Shown here: one piece after another, positions 10,825 to 23,027 of the stretch
How the letters are laid out: every line of letters begins with the position of its first letter
Position numbering within the stretch: position 1 is the stretch's first letter
Assembly: GCA_034336665.1 (NCBI GenBank)
Contig: CM067589.1
Span: 3,129,290 to 3,193,289, forward strand
Reading direction: 5' to 3'
DNA length: 64,000 bases
Source of the DNA: Luscinia megarhynchos
Lineage: Eukaryota; Chordata; Aves; Passeriformes; Turdidae
Position numbers and translations under genes: made by a program
The notes under the pieces: generated by a model
The model's database searches: none
Seen by the model: only the letters and a program-made list of their open reading frames with translations
Told to the model about the DNA's origin: nothing

Positions 10825-13800
10825 TCACTTCTGGGTGCCCCAGGCCCCTCTGGGCCCTGGCTGGGCACAGGACTTCTCCCCTCTGGCCACCACCTTGTCC
10901 AGCCCCAGGCGCTGCAGCTTCTCCACCAGGTTCCAGCTGAAGATGCTGCTCCTGGCTGGGGGCCCATCCTGACTGGGCACAGGGTGGGGCTGTGGCTCGG
11001 AGTGCTGAGGGTCCTGCGAGTGGAGGGAGGGGCCCCACCGTGCTCCAGTCCCTGGTGCCAAGCGGGAATCTTGCCCCAGGAAGAGCCTGGAGAGTCCCGT
11101 GGGGGTGCCCGGGGGTCCAGGGCCAAGTGCCAGTGTGGGGGGAGTCTGTTCTGGTGAGGGGCTGCTGAGGCTCAGCCCCTCAAAGGGCCCACAAGAAGGC
11201 ACGACGGCATGAGGGAGACTGGAGGGGAAGAGAGAGCAGAAGTGGGGGATCAGTTGGAGGGCTGCAAACTGCTCAAGTACCCCGAAGTTCACAGAGGAGT
11301 GCTGTGGGCTGCTCCTCAGCAGTCAGGAGAAACCGGGACACAGTCAGTGTTCCACAAGCAATTTCCAGACACCAGGGATTTTTCTAACAGTGAACTCCAG
11401 CTCACACCAACCCCCAACGAGCCTTGGGAGGGCTCATTAGGGCTAATCACCGGTGCTCATTAGTGAAGGGACAGCCCAGCACCCGGCTGGGAAAAGTTCC
11501 TGGCTGCTGCCCGAGTGCGGAGGGAGGAAAGCTGTGTCGGTTCCCCAGAGTGCCAGGAGCACTCGCTGCTCCGTGCCCGGGGCGCTGCTGCCCTGGGCCC
11601 ACCCGAGGAAAGCTCTCCATCCACCAGGGTGCTGCAGTGCAGAGGAGGGGGAGCAGGGCACACAGACACCCCAGCAGCCAGATTTGGGGATATTTCTAGT
11701 GCTGGCATCTCTCAGAGCATCAGGCATGGGGGGAGGAGGAGAGAGCTCGGGGGGCACAGCGGGGCCGGGGCCGGTGCAGGCAGCGCGGGGGGCGGGGGCC
11801 CCGCGCCTTACCTGGCTGTCACCGTGGTGATCGCAGTGGTGGGGTGGAGGATGTGGCAGGTGGTGATGGTGAAGGTAGACGGGGTCTGGGGAAGGTTGTT
11901 AACAGAGAGGAACACTGGAAGGGACAGGAGACAAGGGGTCAATGGGGAGGGGGGCAGGACACAGGCGGAGGGCGGGCGGGCCGGCCAAAGCTGGGCTGGG
12001 AGCCCCAAGCACGGAGCGCAGCTCCAGCAGCAGCAGCTGTGTCTGGTGCCCGTCAGAGGGGGCAGCCAGCGCAGGTGGGACAAGGAGATGCCGTCTGCCC
12101 CAGACCGGCCCCCTCCAGGCAGCCGGGGCGCAGCCGGGGCTCGCCAGGGTGATGGCGAGGGCTCGTCCCAGCGCGGCCGCTGCCCGGGAATGGCCCTGGA
12201 GCAGCTGCAGGCGGAGCATCCCCGTGGGGACAGGCGGGTGGCGGGGACAGGCTGCGGCGAGAGGGGAGAGCGCTGGGGGAGGCGAGGGACAGCCTAGAGA
12301 GGACAGGGACATCCCGGGGGCTGCGTCCCCTCCGCGCCCAAACCCCGCGCTCACCCCTGGGGCGCTCCTTGGCTTTGGCGGGTGTCGAGGTAGGGAGCAG
12401 CTGGAAGGAGCTGGCGTCCACATCATCCTCCTCCAGGTCATTGAGGCTGTACACCTCCTCCAGGTCTACGTCCAGCTGCTTGAAGTCTTTGGTGAGCACC
12501 CCGGGCCGGGGCACCAGGATCCCGCCCAGGTTGGGCTGTGCCAGCTGCTGCCAGTGGTGGAGTGTCACAGAGCCTGGGGGGACACAGCGAGGGGAGCTCA
12601 GGTGGGGGTGTTGGACCCTCAGAGCCCCTGCAGCTCTGCACCCCCTCTGCCCCTCACCTTCCAGCGGCTTCACGATCTGCAGTTTGTCGGGTAAGTAGGT
12701 GAGGGAGCCGAGGGAGAAGCTGGAGGCAGCGGTGATCTCCGAGCCCGCCGAGTAGCTGGTCCCGGTGGAGACGGTGCTGCCCTCGGGGGTGAGGAAGCCG
12801 CTGGAGCCCGCCCCGTCTCTCAGCCTCCAGAGCTTGCGTTCCCGCTCGGCCTCGAAGAAGGAGCGCTCCTCGGAGACGTGGCTCTGCTGCCGCGCCGACA
12901 GCCGCTGCACCGCCGCCTCCAGGTCCCGCCGGCCCGGGGCTGCCCGCGGCTCCTCGCTGCGCCCCTCGGCTCTCCTGCACAGCGTCAGGGTGCCCGGGGC
13001 TGCAGTCCTGCGCTGCGCCTCAGCCGGACCCTGCCCCCTGTCCCTGTGCCCAGCAGCTCACCAGCGCCCCGGCTCCTGTGCGGGAGCAGCGCCTCCCGCC
13101 CGGCCCCATTCCCCCCACCGCAGCACTCACTGGGCATCCCCCGAGCCGGAGCAGCCGGTGTGGGGGGTGCTGGCCCCCCCAGAGTGGGCAGCAGACAATT
13201 GCTTGGAGCCTGGAACGTGGTGGGGAGACTCGGAGCAAGACTTGGCTTTGGCTGCCTGCTTCACGGCCTTCACCGTCTCGAAGACGCGCTGGTAGCTCCT
13301 GCGGGCAGGAAGCAGCGGGGTGAGCCGGACCCCCGTCCCACGGCACAGCGCGAACCACCGATGGCAGCACTCACTTGTAGTCCGAGGAGGAGCTGTCCGT
13401 CCTCTTCCTCATCATCCCCTTGATCTCAGCCGCCAGCGAGTCCTGGGGGAGCAGGTCGGCAGTGTGAGCAGAGGGGAGAGCCGGGACCCCCACGCCGGCG
13501 CCCGGCCCCCGCGCTCACCACGGGCAGCAGGCTGGCCGCGCTGTAGCGGCTCACGGTGCTGTTGGGCAGGCTGCGGCTCCGCAGGCTCTTCACCTCCTCC
13601 TGCGCCTCCTGCAGCATCCCGCCGCACTCCGCGTACTTCTCCTGCAGATCCCGCAGCTGCGAGGACACGGGCACAGCTCGAGCACGGCCCCGGGGGCAGC
13701 GGGGCAGGATCCCCCCACCAGGTCGGGCACCCACGGCTTCCCCCGGGCTCACTTCCATCCGGAGCTGCTGCTTCGCCTCCTTCTCTGCGGCCAGGTGCTG

Positions 13801-16800
13801 CTGCAGCTCCTCCACCTCGGAGCAGTACTGGGGGGCAGGAGCGGCCAGGTCAGGGCGCTGTGCCCGCCGCCCCCTCCCCCCGGCACGGGCAGGGACCCTC
13901 ACCGTGCGACACTTCTGCTGCAGGTCCGCGACCTGCGCCAGCAGCTGGGCGATCTCCTCCTGCTTCTGTGCCATGTCCTCTGCCCTGTGATCCAGCTCCT
14001 CCTCCAGGAGGTGAACGACCTGCTGGCTCGCTTCGGCTGCGGGAGGGCCGGGGTTTGTCACCGCTGGGGAATGGCCCCAGCCTCACCCACCCAGCCAGGT
14101 AACACCTGCAGACCCCCGAGCCCGACATACAGAACGGATCCACACAGTCAAACATCAGCTGCTCCTCATGGTCCTCATACTGATGGGTCTCAGTGTTGAT
14201 GTTGTCGGCCTGGGGGAGAGGGTTGGAGGGGCTGAGCATGACAGGCAGGACCTCCTGTCTCCCTGAGGGGGCAGCTCGGGTCCCCCCATAGAGAGCAGGG
14301 CGGAGGAGGGCACTGAGGGGCATCCACCAGCTGGCTCTGCTCACCTCCGAACGGAGCTTCTGGTTCTCCTCCTCCAGGCACTTGAGCTTCTGCTGCAAGG
14401 TGTCGTACTGGAAGTACTGCTGCAAGGACAGCGAGGACTCGTGCCTGCACAGCCTGGGGACAGCAGGGATGGCCTGAGCACCCGCAGTGCAGGCAGCATG
14501 GGGCAGCCCACCCAGACCTCTGCCCACTCCCCCAGCTCCCAGGCATCTGCAGCGACCAAGCTCTGTGGGGTTGGACCCACGGCCACCAAGGGAGGGAAGG
14601 GAGTGTGGCCAGTGCTACCCTAGGGATGGTGATGGCTCCTGGAACTGCTCCCAGAGCAGTTCTGCCCCAGGTGAGTGGCAGGACAGGGACCCCACTCACG
14701 GTGTGGAGGGGGTGGTGGTGGGCTCGCTCTCCTCCGTTGTGCTGGTGAAGAAGTGGAGAAGGTCATCCCGCATGGAGACCTCATGGCGCAGCTGCGCAAT
14801 CTGGAGAGACAAATGCTTCAGGACACGGCCCAGGTGACCACAGCTGCCCTCAGAGGGGCACACAGGGCCAAGGCCAGACCTGTGCCCAGGAGCTGTTACC
14901 TCCTCTTTGGCCAATTCCAGCTGCTCCTCCAGGAGCTCATTGCGCTCAGTCAGGCTCCGGTTCTGCTTCAACAGGGACTGCCCAATGCGTGCTGCTAGCT
15001 CCAGGTCCCGCTCTTTCTGCAAGGGCCAGGTCTGCCTCAGCTGGGGCTCATCCCCTCCCCTGTGTCCCCAGGGTCCCACCAGTCCTCCCACAGCTGGGAT
15101 CTCCAACATACCTCATCCAGCAGGTTGGTGACGGCGTCAATATCGTGGTAGGTCTTCGTGATCCTGACCACCCGCTCAGCACACAGGACTGGGGGAGAGG
15201 GCCAGAAGGTGAACCCCCAACACTGTGAGAGCACTGACCCACCAAGGCTGCCCCAGGCTGGTCTCCAAAAACGACCTTTTGTCTGCTGGGTGGCACCTCA
15301 TGCAGTGCCAGGCAGAAGCAGGCAGGGATCCCCACAGCTGTGACAGCATCGTGGGAAATGGGGGACTCACACCTCACTCCCAACCCTGCCTGCACCTTGG
15401 GGTGGCAAGAAAAATGCTGGGCCCCTTCACTGACCCCACGACCTCAGCACAGGCACAGTGCCAGCCCCACTGCAGGACTCACAGACAGAAAGGGGGGACG
15501 GGGAAGGGCAGCAGCAGAGACAGGATCGGAGGTGACATCTCCAGCAGAAAACAGGCTGGAGCTCCAGTATAAATAGCTGTGGGTGGCACCACGCCGAGCT
15601 GGGCTCACAGGCAGCGTCCCCTCCAATCTGTCCCCAGCCCCCTCCCCCAGATCCCCCCCTGCCCTAGTTTCTCTCTGGGGGAGGGGATGCCGCAGCCCGC
15701 ACCCACCCGGTGCCCCTCCAGCTGCGCAGCACAACAACAACAGCAACAGAGGCAGCTGCGGGCAGGAGCTGCGGGAACGGGCAGCTGCCCTCCACCGCCG
15801 CGCCAGGCCGGGCCCCAGCCGCAGCTCTGCCTCCCCGCGCTGCTCCCCGGTCTCCGGCAGGGAGAGGAGGCGCAGCTCGGTGCCCCGGTGCGGATGCTGC
15901 CAAGCGCGGCCGCGGCCGGGCACGCACCCAGCGGGCGGCGCTGGAGCCGTGCGCTCGGAGGGAGCCGCGAGCAGGCGCAAAGCCCGAGCCCTGCCCGCGC
16001 CCCAGACCCCGCTTCCAGCCCGGGACCCGCCCGTAGCCCCGCTCCCTGCCCGCAGCACACAGCGCTCCCGATGCCCTTGCTGGTGCTCTGCTGCCCCGAG
16101 GGTGTGCGCCTCAGTTTCCCCCGGCAGAGCAGCGCTGGCTGCGCTCAGGGCCCCCACCCGCGTTCCCAGTCACAGCCACCCCCCAGTGGTGCAGACGAAG
16201 TGGGTTAACGGGGAAGCTCAGCCACGCAAATCCCATTAGGCCTCCCCAGCTGGGGTTGTGTAATGGCGAGTGTGTTGTCATGGCAATGCCCCCACTCGCC
16301 ACCCCGGTCCCGTCCAGTCCTCAGTGCCCCGAGCTGCCGCACGGCCCGGAGGGCACGTACCCCAAACACGTCCAGGGGAAGAAGAGCCAGCCCCAGCCCC
16401 AGCCTCACCCCGCTCTCTGCACCCCGACAGGACCCGCTCCCCGCGGGGGTCCCCAACTGCACCTCGTCAGGCCCTTGAGTCATTAATTGGAAATAATTAG
16501 AGCATGAGCATCGTTACGGTTGGAGCGAGCGGCTGGCCCTGGGAGACGGGGGCTGCAGCGCTGGCAAACACGTAAACATCCATCTGCGGGCCCGGTGCGG
16601 GGGTGCGGGAGGGGAGGACCCCATTCCCACGGCAGGACGGACGCCCTTCCTTCCCCACGGGAACACGCAGACCTGGCAGGGCCCCTCTCCCCCTACTCCC
16701 GGCGTGGGGACAAGTCTCCTTAGGGTCGGGGTGACCGTGGGAGTCCCCAAGGGACCGGGCGGCTGAAACCCCGGGCCAGAGAGCGGCGAGGGAGACCGGG

Positions 16801-17104
16801 ATTGAGAGAACGCCCGGGTGGGGAGCAGACGGCACCTCCCGAGGGAAGACCCCGGCCCCGACCGCTCCGGACCGACCCCGGCCCCGGGGAGACCCCGGCC
16901 CCCGCCGCTTCAGACCAACCCTGGGGTGAACCTAGTCTTGCTGAGCCACATCCCCATCCCCTTCCCCATCCCCACCCCCGGGGCGGGACCACCCGGGCGC
17001 CCCTCACCTTCCTCCAGCTCCCGGGCGATGGGGTCCGCGCCGCCGCCGCGCTCCGCGTTCCCGTTCAACTCATCGTAGGCGGCGGGGCTGCTCCAGATCT
17101 CCAT
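10825..17104 (-). CDS. HAP1: Huntingtin-associated protein 1, short (TATA-driven) form
   Basis: Exons: 17104-17008, 15188-15112, 15016-14900, 14800-14700, 14453-14345, 14209-14131, 14036-13903, 13827-13753, 13656-13519, 13442-13375, 13298-13131, 12974-12658, 12573-12355, 11914-11812, 11218-10825. All junctions are GT-AG and phases agree; total 731 residues. The start MEIWSSPAAYDELNG ending in IARELEE resembles human HAP1 (IWKTPAAY ... IRELEE). Next come the HAP N-terminal coiled-coil region (about residues 35-310: ERDLELAARIGQSLLK, LLEEQLELAKEE, EASQQVVHLLEEEL), then TRAK/Milton-like blocks (RVFETVKAVKQ, LPDKLQIVKPLEG, TLHHWQQLAQPNLGGIL, STFTITTCHILHP) and a terminal LVEKLQRLGLDKVV. HAP1 links huntingtin and vesicles to dynactin p150Glued and kinesin in neurons. 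Its place between GAST and JUP supports HAP1 over TRAK1 or TRAK2. Confidence 0.9.
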
Positions 17105-20100
17105 CGTGCCGAGCCCACCGCAGCCGCTGTGCCCACCCAGCCGTGCCCAGCCCAGCCCCGCCGCGCTGAGCGGAGCCGCTGCGGCCGCTCCCGCCCCTAT
17201 TTATAGGATCGCCCCATCCCCGCGCACCTGCCCGGCGCATCCCCCGGCGGCGGGGCCGGGATGGGGCCGGGGCGGGGGCGGGGCCGGACGGGAGCAGAAC
17301 GGGGGCGATGCGGGCTCGGGGGGTGCCAGAGGCTGCCCGGGGGTGCCCATTCCCCCGTTTTCCTGGGCAGCCTCTGGGAACACGATCGCCGTCAGGCATT
17401 CCAGGACCGGGCTCCTTGCTGGGGAATGCAGCAGGACAGTCCTGCTCAGCCCTGGGGGCTGGTGCAGGTGTCCCACCTCTTGTCCCAACTCACAGCCTGG
17501 CACACAGGCCCCCACGGGTAGTGACAGCTGCTCAGGGGACACTGGGGTCCCTGGGCAGCAACTCAGCAGTGTTGACGCTATGGGTCATGCACAGACAGCA
17601 GCTTCTGCCCCATGGGAAGGACAGGGAGAGATTTTGGGCCCTTCACACAAAGCCATGACCGTGCAGGGCTGGAGTCCCCTTGAGGGTCAGGGTACATTTT
17701 TCTGACACCCCAGGCTGGACCCTCCACCATCACCCACATCACAAACCCTGCACCTTCAGTGCCCACTGCAGTGCTGGAACCTGCCAGGTCCCTGATCAGG
17801 AAACGGGCTTTTCCATCCCATTCCAACCTCCCCATTCATCACCCCTGGCTGCAAGCATGGGCTGGCATGAGCCTGGCCCCCTCCGTGCCCCACTCAGGAT
17901 GCCCCACACTCCCTGGCTGACCCTCTCATCCCCACAACCACACTGGTGCAGAAGCAGCACAGAAACAGAAAAACTGAATAAATCATGGCATGCTGAATTA
18001 TGGAGGAGCTGGCAGGCACGTAGCACAGGCCACAAGGGTGTGATGCTGGAAATGCCAGCGTGCTCTGTCCTCACCACCTGCCCCAATGCCCTTCCTTGTT
18101 GGCACCCAAACAATCAGTGAATGGATGCATGCTGAAGCTGCCCCTCAGCATCACACACCTTTGCCTGCTTGACTCCTACCCACTGGCATCCTGACTCCAA
18201 CTACCTCCTGCCCTAACCACCAGTTCCCTCTGGAGTGAGGACTGGAGCAGGTGCCCTCAGTCCCAGCCTTTCCCTCCTCCTGGCACTGGTGTTTCCCTTG
18301 GTAAGGTCTGGGACACAGCCAGCACCACCGGCTGGGCACCCACCCTCCAGGGACCCTGAGGACTCAAGCACACATCTCAGCATGGACAGGCAGGAGCTTC
18401 TTCTTCCTAATCCCCTGCCCCAGGATTTGCTCCTCTGGGCAGGTTCCCTGTGCCTGCGCAAGCAGATTACTGGGGGCTATTTCTGACGGCAGCTTAAAGG
18501 TTTGAGTGAAGGAATGACGCCATGGGCCCCCTCTGCACCAGCCCATGCCAGAGGCACTGGAGGCCTGGGAATCTGTGACCTGCAGGAGACAGAGACTGGG
18601 AACCACTGGTCCCAAGGAGCAGGGCTGGGGTGCTGGGATCCTGTGGTGCTGCATGCTCCCTGCCCCATGGCACAGAGACAGGGTTTGAGGCTCAATCCCT
18701 TGTGCTCTCACTGCAGGGAGCAGTGCTGATGAACACAGAAGGGGAAGGCTGCAAGCACAGGCAAGGCGTGGTGAGGATTTACCCCCAGCCCAGCCTGCCG
18801 TGAGCAGGTGGGAGGATGCCTCAGCCCCATCTGCCTCCCACTGCCCCACATCCATCCCCCAGCCCCTTGCTCTAATCCTGTCCCCGCCACACGCAGGCCA
18901 GAGGCAGAAACAAAGCAGAGTTAATCCGTCTGTGCCCCCCGCTGAACCCCGACCTCGTGCCAGGAACAGACCACGCCACAGGGCCATGGGCATTGCCCCT
19001 GCCTGGCCATGGGGGCTGCAGCGACCTCCCCCCGGGATCCCCACAGCTCTGGGGGCTTTGCTGGCAGCAGGGGCCCTGAGCCTTGCTCTGGGCTGTCACA
19101 TCTGGGAGAGCAGCAGCCCTGGGATTCACTGGCACACCTTCTGCCAGCCCCACCAGCGTCCCACCCGTGAGCCACAGCACAGCACAGGGGAGCAGAGACA
19201 TGCAGGGGGCCCAGGAAATCATGGGGGCTCTCTCCCAGTATCCGGCTTGGCTCGGCAGAAGCTGCCCCGAGAATTAGCCTGGGATGTTCTGGGTGAGGAA
19301 ATCCAGCCCGTCAATCCCATTAGCAGTGATTAACTCCCAGGCTGTCCTCGCCGCCGCGACCCCGCGCAGACACTGGGCGTGCACCCACCACCCTCACGAC
19401 TCACGGAAATACTGCAGGGTCTCCTCTATCTGCTGGGGGGTCAGGGGGGCTACGGGCTGCAGGGGGCCGGGGCGGGCTCGCAGCCAGTCGCCGTGGTCAT
19501 AGCCGAACACGGTGTCAGCCCGCAGCGTGTAGCGGGGCAGCTGCTCGCCCAGCAGGCTGATGAGCTCCACCTCGGGGACATTCTCAGCGCACAGCTCTGG
19601 GGACAGAGGGACACGCTGTCAGCGCGGGGTGGGGGGTATATGATGGGAGTGGGCTCCAGGAGCACGTCCTGCACCCCTCAGCCCGTTCTGTCCCCTGAGG
19701 GTTTGGGGCTGGCGCCACCAGCTGGATCTGTCCCCAGAGCCACCAGTGTAGGGAAGGGGGGATCCCTGCAGGGTGGCACTCAGGGACCCTTCCCCAGCTC
19801 TGTCCTGCTCCCCCCTCATGGCCCCGCGGCCTGCGGGCAGGGTCCTGCTGCCATCTCCTGGCCGCGCTCTGCCCGGCCAGCGGCGCTGGGGACAGCGGGC
19901 GTGGGATGCAGGGTCGGGGGGAGGATGCCGGGACAATGGCTCATCTCCGGCCACAGAATGGGGACAGGACGAGGGAACAGCCCCAAGTAGACCCAGGCCC
20001 TCACCCCCTCACCCCAGCTCCCCCAGGGCCCCCGCTGGCAGCCTCAGCTCTACCCACCGGTGATGGTGGCGGCATCGCGGTGTGTGTCCCTGTCTGACCG

Positions 20101-20367
20101 GTGGCATTCTGGGCTGGTGTGGGGCCAGGCAGTGACAGGTGAGCCCGGGCTGGGCTCAGGGGTCTCTCGTGGGACAGGGGTGTCCAGTTTGGCTGGCGTT
20201 ACGTGGGGGCCTGGCTGCCATGGGAAGAGGCACTGTCTGCCCTGGCTCTCTGGAGCGGCGCTGGCGGGCACCAGTCCCTTCTCCGGCCCCTGCCTGGGGG
20301 GAAGGAGCTGTTCAGACGATGCTCTAGGGACCAGGGACACATCCTGAACCCCCATGTCCCCCAGCAT
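10825..20367 (-). CDS. HAP1: HAP1, long form with TRAK-type N-terminus
   Basis: Two further exons, 20367-20058 and 19596-19405, end in the same phase (1) as the short first exon and can splice to the shared exon at 15188, giving 866 residues. The second exon reads CAENVPEVELISLLGEQLP, YTLRADTVFGYDHGDWL and PQQIEETLQYF. Across the junction it continues LLCAERV, which is how TRAK1 reads at this point (recalled). The first exon ends HRDAATIT and joins to ELCAENVPEVEL, like the TRAK2 N-terminus. Everything downstream is as in the short form. The start is uncertain: the ATG at 20367-20365 lies one base after a possible acceptor (TGTCCCCAG), so 20368-20058 may be an internal exon, with a 5' exon ending near 20526 (donor GTACGC) or further upstream. 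Confidence 0.75.
17008..17104 (-). CDS. HAP1: HAP1 alternative first coding exon (short form)
   Basis: Start codon 17104-17102; 32 codons plus one base, ending GAGGAAG before the donor GTGAGG. The IW..PAAY and ARELEE motifs match the human HAP1 N-terminus in order. Spliced to 15188 it reads ELEEVLCAERV, like the short TRAK1 isoform (LLEEVLCADRV, recalled). Confidence 0.85.
17198..17205 (-). promoter_or_regulatory. HAP1: TATA box of the HAP1 short-form promoter
   Basis: The minus strand reads CCTATAAATAGG, with TATAAATA at 17205-17198, 94 bp before the short-form start codon. Upstream sequence (17210-17300 on the + strand) is rich in GGGGCGGGG-type GC boxes. The expected transcription start is near 17170, giving a 5' UTR of about 65 nt. 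This supports the short exon as a true promoter-proximal first exon. Confidence 0.75.
17300..19400. other. HAP1: HAP1 long-form intron, no other feature seen
   Basis: Between the short-form promoter and the shared TRAK-like exon at 19405-19596 I see no exon, RNA gene or repeat that I can support. Confidence 0.5.
19405..19596 (-). CDS. HAP1: HAP1 long-form exon with TRAK-type motif
   Basis: 192-bp exon with acceptor TGTCCCCAG and donor GTGAGT. It encodes the block PEVELISLLGEQLP, DTVFGYDHGDWL, IEETLQYF, which is highly diagnostic of the HAP/TRAK/Milton family N-terminus. It is entered and left in phase 1, so skipping it keeps the frame. Confidence 0.88.
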
Positions 20368-20529
20368 CCTGGGGACAACGTCTGCCAGTCCTGGGGCAGG
20401 ACGGCATAGCCAGGGCTCGGGTGTCCCTGCTCCCTGCCGATGGCACAGGAGAGCCGTGGGAACAGATTCCAGCGCAGCTCCACCCTTGAATATGGGGCAG
20501 AGGCAGAGGCGAGGGCTCAGCGTACCTGC

Positions 20530-22990
20530 TCTGCGGTGGCTGCTATGTGAGGCGGGGGGCTCAGCACCAGAGCAGCGCCAGGGCCGGACAGGACTGGACC
20601 GAACCGGACCGGACAGGATCCTGCCCCGCCACGGGGTCCCTGCTGGGTCGCTGCCTGTGGAGCGAACAGGGAAGGAGCTGTCAGTCCCCGGCAGCGGGCA
20701 GACACGGCAGCGGTGCCAGGGAGAGCCCCGGGAAGCTCCACCTCGAAGAGCAAAGTCCGTCTGCGATCCTCCACCCTGCCGGCACCAGGATGCGGAGCAG
20801 GGACCGGCCGTGCAGGGCAGGGCAGGGCAGGGCAAAGCTGGGCAGCATCTGCCCCATCCCAACCATAAACACATCATGAGACAGGCCATAAACTCAGTAT
20901 ATCCCTGCTCTCTGGCCACCTCCAGAGGTTCTGGCTCTGGCTGCAGCCACCGCTGGCACTGCTCCCCCTCTGCCCTGCAGGCAGGAGCCTCTGCTCATGT
21001 CCACCCCTGCTGCCCCCTCCATTGCTGTGGGGCTGTGGCACAAGCAGCCCCTCGTTCCCTGCTGAAAGTTCATGCCAGGGCACTGCTTCCCTCTCTCCTG
21101 GCATGTGCTCAGGGTCGCTGCCACATGCACAGCACCCAGACCAGGCCACTTGCTCCCCCTGGCATACAAGGTCGGCACAAGACAACATGCAGACCCCAAA
21201 GCACACCCACAGCCTTCCCCAGCCCTGTGCCACTGGGACCACCAGACCTCGGGGCCCAATCCTGCATCGTACCGCCCAGAAAACAGCTCCCCTGGCCCTC
21301 AGAGCCTCTGCTGCCCCGGGAAGGACAGGGACCCACCATGCGGAGGTGCCGCGCTGCCGCTGCGCCGGGAGGGAGTCCGGCCGGTGAGTCAGCTCAGCCG
21401 GGGCTGCCAGGGCCCTGCGCCTGCTTTTGGCCCAGCTCCTGCACGTACATTCATTTTCCTCGGGGGAGCCTTGCTCAGACGCGAGCCGAGCAGCTCCCAT
21501 CGCCCGCCATCCATTGACCCCGGACCCCAGAGCCCCCCTCCACCAGCCCGGGGACCTGCCCACGGAGCTGGGCGGGAGCAGCACGGTGGTCCCGGGCACC
21601 GATGGGACACGGCCAGGAGGAGCTCCGGCAGCCCCAGGTACCTGTGCAGACTCACGCCTGCTGCTCCCTGCCCTGCCCGAACCTCCTGCCCGGGCACCTC
21701 CCGAGGAGCGGCCGAGTGCCGTGAGAAGAGGAGAGATGAGGAAAATTCTCCCGGGGCTGTGACAACCCCAGGGGAACGGAGGGGACCGGCCCGGGGCTCG
21801 CCCGCGGGAGCTACCCGGGGATTTGCGGTGCCCGAAGGCAGCCTGAGGGACGCGGGACACGGTGAGAGCCGGAGCCAGAGCGCACAGGGGACAGCGGGCC
21901 CCGAGCTGGGGTGGGCAGCCGAGGGCTCGGAGCACCCGGGAGTGCGGGAGGTGCCGGGCTCGGGTACCGCAGGCGGTCCTGGGGCGGGACATCCGCACAC
22001 GCTGGGCTCTGCTCCCGGACATCTGCCCCCGAGAGCCGCTGCCCGGCAGGCGCGGAGCGCAGCCGAAAACGCCGGGACCCGCAGTCCGTCCCGCCGCTCC
22101 CGGAGCACAGCCCGGGGCTGCTGCTTCCTGGGGACTCCAGTTGCTCTGGTCCAGGTGTCCTCTGGCTCCACTTCCCCCCAAAATCCCAGCCATGGCCCCT
22201 GGCAGCTCTGCTGCAGTGGGACTGGGGTTCTCAGGACGTGCATTCCCGCCCCAACATGTGCGGGGGGCACATCCCTGCCCATGGCTCCAGCACCTGACAC
22301 TTCCTAGGACAGTGTTCTAGGATATCTCTGCCCGTGCTGGCACTTTGGGGACAGCCAGATTTGACAGCAGGAATATCACTGCAACCCGCAGCAGGGCTGA
22401 CTGGGAGCCACAAAGTGAGGTCCAGGCTCGGTACAGCCAAACCCCATCCCAGGCACACAGAGCTAGAGCCAAGGCCTGTCACCGACTGTCTCCTGCTCTG
22501 GCAGCAGCTGCAGCAGGCCGAGGGCTGTCTGGCCCCCAGCCTCACCCCATGAGCCAGCCCAGCCCCGCTGCCCTCGGGAAGTGCACCGGGCTCTGCTGGG
22601 GCTGCCCGGAAAGCAGCTGCTGTTTTGCTCGTCGCTGTGCTGGCAGGGGCTGTGGCAGGAAGCAGATCCATTTCCCTGAGCACTGGGGTTGGCTGCAGCC
22701 ACAGCACTGAGCTCAGGCAGGATGTTCCCCCCAGTCCCGCTTCCCAGACCAGCTCCTGCTGCTTTGTCCCCGTTTGCTCCTGTGCCGAGCACGGCACATG
22801 AACCTTGGTATCCAGCCATGCTCTGTGGCAGCCTGGGCCTGCTTCCAAGCAAAGCAGGTGCCAAGAATGGGAATGAGTCCCCCAGGATCCCTCTGCCCCA
22901 TGGAGGGACGTGCCATGGGCTCACAGAGGGCGATGGCTGTGCCTTCCCCTGGCTGCCCCGAGGGACCGTCCCCAGCCGACAGAAGAACAG
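20530..22990. other. Gene-free stretch between HAP1 and JUP
   Basis: No coding exon recognised. Around 21350-22150 the sequence is CpG-rich and could carry the promoter or 5' exon of the HAP1 long form, but no start or donor can be chosen. A GGGCA pentamer is repeated near 20815-20835. The rest looks unremarkable. Confidence 0.45.
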
Positions 22991-23021
22991 GCTCAGGGCA
23001 GCACGGGGCTGCAGGGGTTAT

Positions 23022-23027
23022 TTTATT
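23022..23027 (-). terminator. JUP: JUP poly(A) signal
   Basis: AATAAA on the minus strand in an AT-rich patch. It gives a 3' UTR of about 1.1 kb (24105 down to about 23005), whose part at 23490-23640 is strongly AU-rich. Confidence 0.7.

Noticed and set aside
10825..20367. TRAK1 or TRAK2 rather than HAP1
   Set aside because: The protein resembles TRAKs strongly, but the short first exon and the EASQQ coiled-coil block match human HAP1, and the gene lies between GAST and JUP where HAP1 belongs; TRAK genes lie elsewhere.
20874..22193. 439-codon minus-strand frame between HAP1 and JUP
   Set aside because: No recognisable domain, low-complexity composition, and competing open frames on the other strand of similar length; no splice pattern ties it to HAP1.
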